A stretch of 64,000 bases of DNA from Elusimicrobiota bacterium (GTDB lineage Bacteria; Elusimicrobiota; Elusimicrobia; UBA1565; JACRDR01): assembly GCA_016194745.1 (NCBI GenBank), contig JACQBA010000018.1, positions 1 through 64,000 on the forward strand, read 5' to 3'. Under the pieces are notes generated by a model. The model was given only the letters and a program-made list of their open reading frames with translations, was not told where the DNA came from and made no database searches. Position 1 is the first letter of the stretch, and every line of letters starts with the position of its first letter. A program made the position numbers and the translations under genes. Below are positions 48,780-56,469 of this stretch, piece after piece.

Positions 48780-48793
48780 TGAGCCACTCCCCG
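48722..48793 (-). tRNA. tRNA-Pro (anticodon GGG)
   Basis: Acceptor CGGGGAG/CTCCCCG, D-arm GCTC/GAGC, anticodon stem CTCGC/GCGAG around TTGGGGT, and a T-arm with TTCGATC. The anticodon GGG reads CCC and CCU. The 3' CCA is not encoded. Its sequence overlaps the proposed 5' end of the downstream glycosyltransferase frame. Confidence 0.93.
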
Positions 48794-48832
48794 ATAAGTC
48801 AAACCCGGCCCCTGCGCCTTGGCCGATTGTAG

Positions 48833-48838
48833 ATTATA
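48833..48838 (-). promoter_or_regulatory. Consensus -10 box of tRNA-Pro(GGG)
   Basis: Minus strand TATAAT, with a second TACAAT-type box (48825-48830) directly after it. The nearest -35-like sequence, CTGACG, is 19 bp upstream. The boxes lie at the stop region of the MerR gene, and the glycosyltransferase is likely expressed from the same transcript. Confidence 0.5.
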
Positions 48839-48842
48839 CCAA

Positions 48843-49220
48843 TTACCGGGAGAATTCCGTCAGTATCGCCCGCAGATCGTCCCGGAGGTCCCGCAGGAGC
48901 TTATGGGCCGCGGCGTCCTGTGCGCCCGGCGGCAATGGCTCCTTGGGCCGGCGACGGCGCTTGTCCTGCAGGAGCGCCTCCTTGGCGCCCGCCAGGGTCA
49001 TCGTGCCGTTTTGCATCAACGCCTTCACTTTGAGAATGGTCTCCAAGTCGCGTCTCGTGTAGCGGCGGTGGCCGCTTTCGCGGCGCACGGGGCGGAGCAG
49101 TCGGAGATGCGTTTCCCAGTAGCGTAGCGTGTAATCGGGGACCTGCACGATGCGCGCCGCCTCGCCGATATTGAAGAACTCCTGGTCGGGAAATAGCGGC
49201 CGAAGCTCCGGGCCGGACAT
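48843..49220 (-). CDS. MerR-family transcriptional regulator
   Basis: 125 residues from ATG 49220. An N-terminal winged helix of the MerR type (FFNIGEAARIVQVPDYTLRYWE, then PVRRESGHRRYTRRDLETI, about 15-68) is followed by a coiled helix (KVKALMQNGTMTLAGAKEALL) and a Lys/Arg stretch. No metal or drug binding domain is visible. In this position (after HU and the bifunctional nuclease) it resembles the small MerR/HspR-like regulators often kept beside HU or IHF genes. Confidence 0.85.
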   Translation of the reverse strand: MSGPELRPLFPDQEFFNIGEAARIVQVPDYTLRYWETHLRLLRPVRRESGHRRYTRRDLETILKVKALMQNGTMTLAGAKEALLQDKRRRRPKEPLPPGAQDAAAHKLLRDLRDDLRAILTEFSR

Positions 49221-49231
49221 GGCGATGGGGG

Positions 49232-49495
49232 CTATGGCGAAAGCAGGTTGCGCGAGGCCTTGAAACGGACTCCCTTTCGGGGAGGTACGGTTACGGTTGC
49301 TCCCGTCTTCGGATTGCGCCCCTGCCTGGACTGGCGGGCCTTTACCCTGAACGTGCCGAAGTTCGAGATGACGACCTTTTCGTTGCTGTTGAGCGCCTGC
49401 CGGATGGTGTCGAACGTCGCCTGGACCGCGCGCGTCGCATCGACTTTCGAGGATAGGGTCTTGGCGACGGCCCTGATGATGTCGAGTCTATTCAT
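49232..49495 (-). CDS. HU/IHF-family DNA-bending protein
   Basis: 87 residues, complete. The helical start (MNRLDIIRAVAKTLSSKVDATRAVQATFDTI), the beta arm (VVISNFGTFRVKARQSRQGRNPKTGATVTVPPRKGVRFKAS) and the Pro of the intercalating tip (NPKTG) are all present. It bends and compacts DNA and assists promoters and recombination. Its start overlaps the bifunctional-nuclease gene by 8 nt, so expression is coupled. Confidence 0.95.
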   Translation of the reverse strand: MNRLDIIRAVAKTLSSKVDATRAVQATFDTIRQALNSNEKVVISNFGTFRVKARQSRQGRNPKTGATVTVPPRKGVRFKASRNLLSP

Positions 49496-50069
49496 CGTCC
49501 TCTTTCTCCTTGGATTTCCCCTTTTCCTCGCCCTCAGGCGGCTTCGGCTTCGTCTTCTTTTCCTTCAATTCCTTGAAGATGTCCTCGGGCTTGAGATTCT
49601 TGAGCTCTTCTTTGAATTTCTGCACTTCCGTCTCGGAAATCGGCTTGTTGAGCACCTGGCAGCGCTCGAACACGCGCTCATCGACGAAGATGGAGCAGCC
49701 CGCGCGGACGGCGACGGCGATGGCGTCGGACGGACGGGAATCGACGACCGTGGCTTGGCCGGATTTTTTCAAATGGATGTTGGCGTAGAACGTGTTGTCC
49801 TTGAGATCGTGGACGACGACCTTGTCCACGTTCCAGCCGAGCATCTTGACGGTCGACAGGAGAAGATCATGCGTGAGGGGCCTCGGCAAGACGATTCCCG
49901 AGAATCTGATCGCGATCGCCTGGCCTTCGGATAAACCGATCCAGATGGGCAGCAGTCGATTGCCGTTGACCTCCTCCAGGAACATGATGCACTCGTTCTG
50001 GGTGGTCGCAAGGGAGTAGATGCGAACCTCCTTTTCGGCGGCTTTCCCTTCGTCGGGTTCTTTGCTCAC
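49488..50069 (-). CDS. Bifunctional nuclease (BFN, DUF151) family protein
   Basis: 193 residues from ATG 50069. The BFN domain (about 15-145) shows FLEEVNGNRLLPIWIGLSEG, the highly conserved PLTHDLL and VVDSRPSDAIAVAVRAGCSIFV. The Lys/Glu-rich tail (about 155-193) is longer than usual. Members are reported to have DNase/RNase activity or to act as regulatory subunits, and the physiological role here is unknown. First gene of BFN-HU-MerR behind a good promoter. Confidence 0.9.
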   Translation of the reverse strand: MSKEPDEGKAAEKEVRIYSLATTQNECIMFLEEVNGNRLLPIWIGLSEGQAIAIRFSGIVLPRPLTHDLLLSTVKMLGWNVDKVVVHDLKDNTFYANIHLKKSGQATVVDSRPSDAIAVAVRAGCSIFVDERVFERCQVLNKPISETEVQKFKEELKNLKPEDIFKELKEKKTKPKPPEGEEKGKSKEKEDDE

Positions 50070-50099
50070 AAGGTTGTCCCAAACTAGAAGTACCCTGGA

Positions 50100-50128
50100 A
50101 TATTAAAGTATTTCTTGTATTTTTTCAA
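50100..50128 (-). promoter_or_regulatory. Promoter of the BFN-HU-MerR operon
   Basis: Minus strand TTGAAA (50123-50128), 17-bp AT-rich spacer, TAATAT (50100-50105). An inverted repeat GTACCCT (about 50090-50096) / AGGGTAC (about 50128-50134) brackets the promoter, and GTACCCT recurs near 50162, suggesting a regulator site. Confidence 0.6.
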
Positions 50129-50241
50129 GGGTACGGGCTTGGGCATTTTTTTGGCGCGAATGTACCCTCCGCCAGGGGCTCGGACGTCAATTTCTCTGAC
50201 GGCGCTTGCCTAAAATTTGACGGCGGCAGCCGCGGAGTTGA

Positions 50242-50376
50242 TTATTGCGGGCGGTTTTCGGATTTCCAGGGGCTGGCGGCTTTGGTCGCTTTCTTGGGCA
50301 GCCTGATGCCCGCTTTCGTGTGCGGCTGCAGAATTTCTTGAGGCGAAGGGGCCCTGCCCGGTTGGCGCCGGGAATC
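50242..50376 (-). other. Open 44-codon extension in frame after the plsY stop
   Basis: Directly after the UAG of plsY the same frame stays open for 44 codons (DSRRQPGRAPSPQEILQPHT..., then RLPKKATKAASPWKSENRPQ) to a UAA. The composition looks coding-like: basic with a Trp, similar to a cytoplasmic tail. It may be a former C-terminal tail, a readthrough product or chance. Confidence 0.3.
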
Positions 50377-50958
50377 CTAGTCTCGTTTCGCGCCGAAAAT
50401 CCGGCGCAGGTTGGACGCGTGCTTCGCGAGGATGAGCCCGCATGCGCCCACCGCGAGGGCTTCGAAGGGCAGAGGAGCGCGGAACGCCCACGCGAGGATC
50501 GGAAAGGCCGCGGCGGCCGCCACGGAACCGATCGAGATATGCCCGCTGAACTTGATGCCGGCGGCGAAGATCAGGACGTCCACCGCCAGCGGCGCCGGCA
50601 GCAGCGCCGCGAAGACGCCGGCCGACGTCGCGACCGCTTTCCCCCCGCGAAACTTCAGGAACACGGTCCATACGTGGCCCGCGATCGCGAAGGCGCCGCA
50701 CACCGCTTGAAGCTCGAGATCGTTTGGAAACAGCCGCGCCGCAAGCCAGACCGGGAAAAATCCCTTCAGCGAATCGGCGGCGAGCGTGGCCAGGCCCGCC
50801 TTCGGCCCCACGACCTTGTAGACGTTGGCCGCTCCGGGATTTCCGGAGCCGTGCTCCCGGATGTCGGTGCCGGCCGCGCGTTTGGTGATCAGATATCCGG
50901 CTGGGATCGCGCCGGATACGTAGCTCGCCGCGACGAGCGCGACCGAGGCGCCGTTCAT
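50377..50958 (-). CDS. plsY: Glycerol-3-phosphate acyltransferase PlsY
   Basis: 193 residues from ATG 50958. The family motifs are all visible: SGAIPAGYLITK, DIREHGSGNPGAANVYKVVG, GHVWTVFLKFRGGKAVATSAGV and the late SGHISIGSV. It uses acyl-phosphate to acylate glycerol-3-phosphate, the first step of phospholipid synthesis, in the inner membrane with several transmembrane helices. Overlaps hflX by 4 nt. An open in-frame extension follows the stop codon. Confidence 0.95.
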   Translation of the reverse strand: MNGASVALVAASYVSGAIPAGYLITKRAAGTDIREHGSGNPGAANVYKVVGPKAGLATLAADSLKGFFPVWLAARLFPNDLELQAVCGAFAIAGHVWTVFLKFRGGKAVATSAGVFAALLPAPLAVDVLIFAAGIKFSGHISIGSVAAAAAFPILAWAFRAPLPFEALAVGACGLILAKHASNLRRIFGAKRD

Positions 50959-52214
50959 GCCGTCGACAGGCGGGCCTTGAGCCGCGACCAGTTCTCCGGC
51001 GTGATGCGAAGGCTCAGCCGGATCTTGCCGTCGTGAGCCGATTGCTTGAGCACCTGCGCGCAGCGGTAGGCCTCCGGGATCAGTCGGGACCTGGAGGCAT
51101 CGAGATCGAGCTCGCGGAGCATCCAGCGCTCGTGCAGCGAGTCCTGGACCCGCGTCAGCATCTCCTCGATCCCCTCCTTCTTGCGCGCAGAAATGAACAC
51201 GGCCCTCGACGATTCCTGCCGCAGGCGGCGGCGCTCGGAGTCGGGGAGCAGGTCCGCCTTATTGACCGCCTCGATGCGGGGCAGCGCGTCGGCGCCGAGT
51301 TCCGACAAGATCGTTTCGACCGCCTTCGTCTGCGCCGCCCGGTCCGCGCTGGAGGCATCGGTCACGTGGATCAGGCAGTCCGCCAGGGCGACCTCCTCGA
51401 GGGTCGCGCGGAACGCCGCGACAAGCGTCGTCGGGAGCTTTTGGATGAAGCCGACGGTATCGGTGAAGACCGCCCAGCCGCCTTCCGGCAGCTTGACGCG
51501 GCGCGACGTCGGGTCAAGCGTGGCAAAGAGCTTGTCGTCGGCGTAGACGGCCTCGGACTTGGTCAGCGTGTTGAGCAAAGTCGACTTCCCTACGTTCGTG
51601 TATCCGATGATCGCCACCTGCGGCACCGGCACTGAGCGGCGGCGGTCGCGTTGGATGGAGCGCTCCTGCTTGACCTTGGCGATCGCCTGCTGCAGATACT
51701 TGATGCGCAGCCGGATGTGCCGGCGCTCGTACTCGAGCTTGCGTTCGCCGGGGCCGCGCGTTCCGATGCCTCCGACCTGCTGCGAGAAGCCGCGCCAGGA
51801 GCCCGTCAGCCGCGGCAGCATGTAGGAGAGCTGCGCGAGCTCGACCTGGAGCTCGCCCTCGCGCGTGCGGGCGCGTTGAGCGAAGATATCGAGGATGAGG
51901 CGCGTGCGGTCGATGATCTTGGCCTTCACTTCTTTTTCGAGGTTGTTCTGCTGCGCCGGAGAGAGGTCCTCGTCGAAGATGACGGTGCGCACCCGGTGGC
52001 GCCGCACGGCCTCGCCGACTTCGGCGACCTTCCCCGCCCCGATCATCGTGCGCGGGTCGAAGCGCTCGAGACGCTGCGACAGGGTCTCGACGACAACGCC
52101 TCCCGCGGTCTCGGTGAGGCGATGGAGTTCCTCTAGGCTCGAGTCGAGCCGGTCGTCGCGCGTCTTTTTCGCGACGCCGACGAGGATCACGCGCTCGCCG
52201 CGGCGTTCGTTCAT
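50955..52214 (-). CDS. hflX: GTPase HflX
   Basis: 419 residues. ATG 52214 overlaps the miaA stop (ATGA). The N-terminal HflX domain (GKVAEVGEAVRRHRVRTVIFDEDLSPAQQNNLE) leads through a coiled linker (GIGTRGPGERKLEYERRHI) to the G domain: G1 GYTNVGKSTL, G2/G3 DPTSRRVKLP and DTVGFI, G4 NKADL, G5 SARKKEG. HflX binds ribosomes and rescues or splits stalled ones under stress. The plsY-hflX-miaA grouping is consistent with the common miaA-hflX link. Confidence 0.95.
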   Translation of the reverse strand: MNERRGERVILVGVAKKTRDDRLDSSLEELHRLTETAGGVVVETLSQRLERFDPRTMIGAGKVAEVGEAVRRHRVRTVIFDEDLSPAQQNNLEKEVKAKIIDRTRLILDIFAQRARTREGELQVELAQLSYMLPRLTGSWRGFSQQVGGIGTRGPGERKLEYERRHIRLRIKYLQQAIAKVKQERSIQRDRRRSVPVPQVAIIGYTNVGKSTLLNTLTKSEAVYADDKLFATLDPTSRRVKLPEGGWAVFTDTVGFIQKLPTTLVAAFRATLEEVALADCLIHVTDASSADRAAQTKAVETILSELGADALPRIEAVNKADLLPDSERRRLRQESSRAVFISARKKEGIEEMLTRVQDSLHERWMLRELDLDASRSRLIPEAYRCAQVLKQSAHDGKIRLSLRITPENWSRLKARLSTA

Positions 52215-53200
52215 CCGACGAGCTCGAGGGCGGCGTCCGCCCAAGCGTCGGGATCGCCGTCCCCGGCCTCGATCCAGCGGACCGAAACCTGGCGCTTGAA
52301 CCAGGTGGCTTGGCGCTTGGCGTACGCCACGGTCGACCGGATCATGGACGCCAGGCCTTGCGCCTGCGTCGACTCGCCCGCGATGCACCGCAGCGCCTCC
52401 GGATAGCCGAGGCTCTGGAATCCCGGCTCGCGCCCCGTGAAGCGCGCGGGAACGAGGCGGCGGACCTCGTCGAGAATGCCCGGGAACATGTCCTCGCAGC
52501 GGTCCCGAATGCGTTCCTCGAGCCCGGCCCTCGGCCAGGCGATGCCGAGGTAGATCGGGGCGGGACCCGAGGCCTCCGGTTTCCCCGTCCATTGCGATGA
52601 GATCGGCTTGCCGGTCAGCTCGTAGACCTCCAGCGCGCGGACGACACGCTGAAGATTGTTGGCCGGAATGCGCTTGGCGGCCTCGGGGTCCACGCGCTCT
52701 AGCTCCTCGTGGAGCCAATGCCGGCCGTTGGCGTCCGCCATCTCGGCCAGGCGCTCGCGGATCCGTTCGTCGCGCTTGGGGAGCGGGTCGAGTCCTTCGA
52801 GGAGGGCGCGCAGGTAGAGCCCGGTGCCGCCGACTAGAATCGGCCGCTTGCCCCTCGACTCGATCTGGGCCACGGCCCCTTTCGCGAGGGACGCGAATCT
52901 TCCGGCGTCGATCGCCTCCGACGGCTCCAGGATGTCGACGAGATGGTGCGGGACTCCCTCCGCCACGAATCGGCGCTCGGCGCCGGAGGACTCTTCCCAC
53001 GCGCCTCGAGGCTTGGCGGTCCCGGCATCGAGATGCCGGTACATCTGTCGGGAATCGGCGGAGACGATCTCGCCGCCCAGCCGTCTAGCGAGCTCGATTC
53101 CGAGCGCGCTCTTGCCGGAGGCGGTGGGTCCGACGATCGCGATCAGGGGCGGGTTCAGGACTTCTTCGGCCAGTGGGGCGCTTTCTGCGGCTTCTGGCAC
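52211..53200 (-). CDS. miaA: tRNA dimethylallyltransferase MiaA
   Basis: 329 residues from 53200. P-loop AIVGPTASGKSALG (about 22-35), EIVSADSRQMYRHLDAGTAKP, the DILEP segment, VGGTGLYLRALLEGLDP and NNLQRVVRALEVYELTG are all family signatures, with the C-terminal AYAKRQATWFKRQ. It adds a dimethylallyl group to A37 of tRNAs reading UNN codons. The product is the substrate of MiaB, encoded at 56470. The 5' end overlaps the PilZ gene by 46 nt, so the true start may be a little further in. Confidence 0.95.
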   Translation of the reverse strand: MPEAAESAPLAEEVLNPPLIAIVGPTASGKSALGIELARRLGGEIVSADSRQMYRHLDAGTAKPRGAWEESSGAERRFVAEGVPHHLVDILEPSEAIDAGRFASLAKGAVAQIESRGKRPILVGGTGLYLRALLEGLDPLPKRDERIRERLAEMADANGRHWLHEELERVDPEAAKRIPANNLQRVVRALEVYELTGKPISSQWTGKPEASGPAPIYLGIAWPRAGLEERIRDRCEDMFPGILDEVRRLVPARFTGREPGFQSLGYPEALRCIAGESTQAQGLASMIRSTVAYAKRQATWFKRQVSVRWIEAGDGDPDAWADAALELVG

Positions 53201-53664
53201 AGGGCGTTGTAGCGGCAGGTCGGGACGCAGGCTTCGGGGAGACTCAGCGCGATGCGCGTCTCGCAGTCCATGTGATCCTCGGCCCAGTGGTTGATCGAAT
53301 TCTGGTGCTTTTTTTGGATCTTCGTGAACTGCAGGCCGAGATTGTACGTCTCGCCCTTCATGTGCACCCGCACGATCTTCGCCTCGATCGGCATGTTGGG
53401 CAGGCCGGGAAGGGTCAGCTCCAAGTGCATGGCCTTGACGTGCGGAGGCTCCGCGAACATGATGAGCGACATGCCGCCCGCGGATAAATTCGTGAGAATC
53501 GCCGGCTGGTCGTGCGTCATCAGCTTGCTGGATTTGGCGGGCTTCTCGCCCTTCTCGAGCTTCGCTGGCGCGTAGTGGAACGTAATCGGTTCGATCAGGC
53601 CTTCGACAAAGGGAAGCCGGTGGTGCTTGCGGCGCTCGCGTCCTTTTCCGTCGGGGCGGCTCAT
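53155..53664 (-). CDS. PilZ-domain protein
   Basis: 169 residues from ATG 53664. A TTG 48 nt upstream lies within the promoter. The motif RRKHHR (about residues 10-15) followed by NLSAGGM (about 58-64) matches the cyclic-di-GMP binding signature RxxxR...(D/N)xSxxG. A helix-rich C-terminus has three cysteines (ACVPTCRYNALCQKP) that could bind metal. It may be the cyclic-di-GMP receptor for motility, secretion or envelope control, possibly together with the MshEN-type ATPase at 37712. Confidence 0.8.
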   Translation of the reverse strand: MSRPDGKGRERRKHHRLPFVEGLIEPITFHYAPAKLEKGEKPAKSSKLMTHDQPAILTNLSAGGMSLIMFAEPPHVKAMHLELTLPGLPNMPIEAKIVRVHMKGETYNLGLQFTKIQKKHQNSINHWAEDHMDCETRIALSLPEACVPTCRYNALCQKPQKAPHWPKKS

Positions 53665-53677
53665 AGGTTGTGCAGTA

Positions 53678-53706
53678 AGGATATCAAGATTATCTCGCTG
53701 GTTCAA
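53678..53706 (-). promoter_or_regulatory. Promoter of the pilZ-miaA-hflX-plsY operon
   Basis: Minus strand TTGAAC (53701-53706), 17-bp spacer, TATCCT (53678-53683). The predicted leader before ATG 53664 is only about 7 nt. Confidence 0.5.
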
Positions 53707-53726
53707 GTGCAAGGGACGATTTCGTC

Positions 53727-53770
53727 CTAAAATGAAGCGGCGGGCTCCGGATTTCGTTCGGAGCCCGCCG
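53727..53770 (-). terminator. Terminator of the mosaic exported-protein gene
   Basis: The arms CGGCGGGCTCCG (53738-53749) and CGGAGCCCGCCG (53759-53770) form a perfect 12-bp stem. On the minus strand it is followed by CTTCATTTTAG. Confidence 0.8.
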
Positions 53771-53790
53771 TGCAGCGTCTGCGTCGGAGT

Positions 53791-56298
53791 CTACTGGGGC
53801 CGATCGCCGCCGATCTTGCGCTCCTCCGCTTCCTTCATGCCCCGTTCGACGCGCTCCATGAACTCATTGTGCATCTCTTGAACCTTGCTGAGCGCGACGT
53901 GCACTTGAGAGCCGGCCTTGCAGCTGTCCTTGCCGGCGGTGAGGACCCGCATGACGACGTGCTGCTCGCCTTCCTTGGGCAGCTCCGAGACTCGCACGAG
54001 GTCGCCTTCGCTGAGGCCGCAGACCTCGTTCTCGTCGTTGTGCATGGTCGCTTCGATCTCTTCGTGGACCACGAAGATGGTCTTCGTGTTGAGGGTCGCG
54101 ACGACCTGGGTCGTTTTCTTTTCCTTGATGTCGGTCATGCCCTGCTTGACCTGCTCGGCGATCTGATCCTTGATCGGCTGAGTGATCTGCGCGGCCGCTT
54201 GCGCCTTCTCCGCCTCTTCCTTCGCCTTTTGCGCCTGGTCGGCGGAGAGCTGAGCTCTCTGCGCGCTCAGGTCCGCCGCGCGCGCGGCGTCGTCGGCGCT
54301 GACGGCCGACTGGCGTTCGGCGATGTAGTCCGAGATCACGTAGTCCGTGACCCAGTACGAAGGCTGCGAGTATACCGGGTAGGGCGCGAAGTACCAGCTC
54401 CAGTGCGGATACCACCAGCCCCAGCCCCAAACGTACGGCGGGTAGTAGACGGGCGCCAGGAAGGGCGAATAATACCAGCCCCACGGGTAGTACGCGGGAC
54501 CCCAGAACGGAGAGTACGCGTAGTAGCTGTAGCCGCCGTAATGGTAGTGGTGATGATGGTATTCGCGCGTCACCACCGGACGGCCTTGGACGTGCACGTT
54601 CTTGGTGACCGTCACGTTTCCGTTCGGCCCGACCGTGCGCGTGGTGGTCGACGTGCCGCCGTTTCTGTAGGTGGTCGTCTTGGTGATCCCGCCGTGCCCG
54701 TCGGGCGTGGTGCGGATCACGCGGGAGCCGTTGGGGCTCGTCTGCGTGACCACCCCGCTCGTCTCCCGCTTCGTCTGCGAGCCGTCGGGATGCTTGGTGA
54801 TGCGCGTGATGTTCTGCGGATTGTTCCTGTCGACGTGGGTTTCGCGAGTCGTCGTTCGTATGGCTCCGGTCGCGTCGCGGCGGTCCGTCGCGATGGACTT
54901 GAAGCCGGTCTGCTGGTTCTCGATGATCCGGCTCGTGCTGCCATTAGGCCGCGTGACCTCGGTCCTCGTCACGTTCTTGTTGGGATCGTGGACGATGTTG
55001 CTCCGGACCCCGTCGTGGTGCGTGATTTCGGTCGTTTTCACGCCCGTTCTCGCATCCGTTCGCTCGACTTGGATCGTCTTCTGGCCTTGCGGATTCGTGA
55101 TGGTCGTCGTGGACTGGTTGCCGCTGGTCTCCTTGTGGTAGAGCGCCCCGCCCACAAGGACGCCCGTCGTGACGGCGGCGCCCATCCCAAGATACCTCGT
55201 CGAGTTCTTCACGGTGCCCGGCTGCAGCTGCGGCTCGCCGATCGGCTGTCCATGGCGGACCGTACCGCTAGGCGTGACGGCGGGCCTCGGCGCGGGCGCC
55301 GGGGCGGTAGACGTCGGAGGCAGCGGACGAGGCGCGGTGCCGGCCGGCGGCTGCGGCGACGGACGCTGCTGAGGAGGCGTCGGCCGCGGCGCGGTCGTCG
55401 GAGGATGCGTCGCCGGCGGTTGCGTCGGCGGATGCTGCTGCGGAGGCGTCGGTCGCGGCGCGGTCGCGGGAGGCTGCGGCGCCGGAGGTTGAGGAGTCGG
55501 AGGCTGCGGTCTCGGGACGACCGGCACGGACGTCGGCGGCGTCGGACGAGGAGCCGTAGCCGGAGGCGGCGGAGGCGGAGGCGAAACGGGCCTCGGAGGC
55601 GGCGGTGGAGGATTGTGGACAGGCGGCGGCGGCGGTGGCGGCGGCCGATACGGAGGAGGCGACGGCGGCGGCGGCGGCCGATACGGAGGAGGCGACGGCG
55701 GCGGCGGCGGTCGATACGGAGGAGGCGACGGCGGCGGGGGCGCGCGGTACGGCGGCGGCGACGGCGGCGGCGGCGCGCGGTACGGCGGCGGCGACGGCGG
55801 CGACGGTCTGCTGGCCGCCAGAATCACCCCGCCGTGAGTCCCGTCCCAACTGAGGTCATTGAGGTGCGCGAGACTGGGTCCTCCGGTCACGGAGTGCGGA
55901 TGCGTCGCGTTGGATATCCTCGGAGTGTCGGAGAAGGACCCGGTCAGCGACGCCACTTGGTTGTCGGGTCGGCTCAAGGAGAGCTTGTATTCGCCAGAGG
56001 CGACCTTGCTTTGGATCAGCGCGAGGAGCTCCGACTGGCGGCCTCGGACCCGGGCCTGTTCCTCGGCGTCGAAAAGCCCGAGCGTCATGCGTACGACCTC
56101 GTTGGGATAGAGTTTTAGAATGGTCGCCGAATCGAGGCGATCGCCCTCTTCGTCCACCCAGATCGAGTCGCGATCGCTGAAAGAGAACCCGGCGTCCGCC
56201 ACGGCCTTCGTGTTCGCCTTGAATCCGACGGGTTGAGACAAGATGGGTGCGGGGAACATCGCCGCGACGAGCAGGAGCGACATGCATTTCTTGAACAT
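53791..56298 (-). CDS. Large exported mosaic protein: Pro-rich, Thr-rich and aromatic-rich segments
   Basis: 835 residues. ATG 56298 is chosen for GAGG upstream and the signal peptide (MFKKCMSLLLVAAMFPAPILS). Order: an N-terminal folded domain (about 20-160), a Pro-rich region with five near-identical 11-residue units PPPPPSPPPYR (about 165-225), and further Pro/Thr/Gln repeats to about 380. Next come a membrane helix (GMGAAVTTGVLVGGALY) and a Thr-rich beta region with GxKTTEITHHDGVRSN-like repeats (about 400-570). A His/Tyr/Trp-rich stretch follows (about 580-655; YHHHHYHYGGYSYYAYSPFW), then a coiled coil (AADLSAQRAQLSADQAQKAK) and a small beta domain with two cysteines. No family as a whole is recognised. 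It is probably surface- or envelope-spanning. Confidence 0.7.
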   Translation of the reverse strand: MFKKCMSLLLVAAMFPAPILSQPVGFKANTKAVADAGFSFSDRDSIWVDEEGDRLDSATILKLYPNEVVRMTLGLFDAEEQARVRGRQSELLALIQSKVASGEYKLSLSRPDNQVASLTGSFSDTPRISNATHPHSVTGGPSLAHLNDLSWDGTHGGVILAASRPSPPSPPPYRAPPPPSPPPYRAPPPPSPPPYRPPPPPSPPPYRPPPPPSPPPYRPPPPPPPPVHNPPPPPPRPVSPPPPPPPATAPRPTPPTSVPVVPRPQPPTPQPPAPQPPATAPRPTPPQQHPPTQPPATHPPTTAPRPTPPQQRPSPQPPAGTAPRPLPPTSTAPAPAPRPAVTPSGTVRHGQPIGEPQLQPGTVKNSTRYLGMGAAVTTGVLVGGALYHKETSGNQSTTTITNPQGQKTIQVERTDARTGVKTTEITHHDGVRSNIVHDPNKNVTRTEVTRPNGSTSRIIENQQTGFKSIATDRRDATGAIRTTTRETHVDRNNPQNITRITKHPDGSQTKRETSGVVTQTSPNGSRVIRTTPDGHGGITKTTTYRNGGTSTTTRTVGPNGNVTVTKNVHVQGRPVVTREYHHHHYHYGGYSYYAYSPFWGPAYYPWGWYYSPFLAPVYYPPYVWGWGWWYPHWSWYFAPYPVYSQPSYWVTDYVISDYIAERQSAVSADDAARAADLSAQRAQLSADQAQKAKEEAEKAQAAAQITQPIKDQIAEQVKQGMTDIKEKKTTQVVATLNTKTIFVVHEEIEATMHNDENEVCGLSEGDLVRVSELPKEGEQHVVMRVLTAGKDSCKAGSQVHVALSKVQEMHNEFMERVERGMKEAEERKIGGDRPQ
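55645..55809 (-). repeat. 33-bp tandem repeat encoding PPPPPSPPPYR
   Basis: Five units of 33 bp, each encoding about 11 residues of a Pro-rich strand. The last two units differ from the first three by shared substitutions (CGCGGTACGG in place of CGATACGG), showing duplication in two steps. The unit count could vary between strains. Confidence 0.75.
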
Positions 56299-56469
56299 TG
56301 AGTTGACCTCGTGCTTTGTAGGCTGCATGGACACAATCATAACCCGAGTACTACCCGCTGCCCTAGGGCCGAATGGGGCGCGCGCACGAGAAATTTGGGC
56401 CTACGCGATAGGAGGTTGCGAGGCCTAGTCGGACCGACGCCGGGTCCTAGATCGGGGGCCCAAATAGGC

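Noticed and set aside
50955..53000. Longer HflX frame reaching far into miaA
   Set aside because: The extra 260 residues are low-complexity Arg/Pro and lie in a shifted frame over miaA. ATG 52214 overlapping the miaA stop is the natural start.
53770..56118. Very long plus-strand open frame, Arg-rich, opposite the mosaic exported protein
   Set aside because: It is the antisense of a GC-rich repeat gene. The minus-strand frame has a signal peptide, ribosome site and terminator, while the plus frame has none of these and an implausible Arg content.
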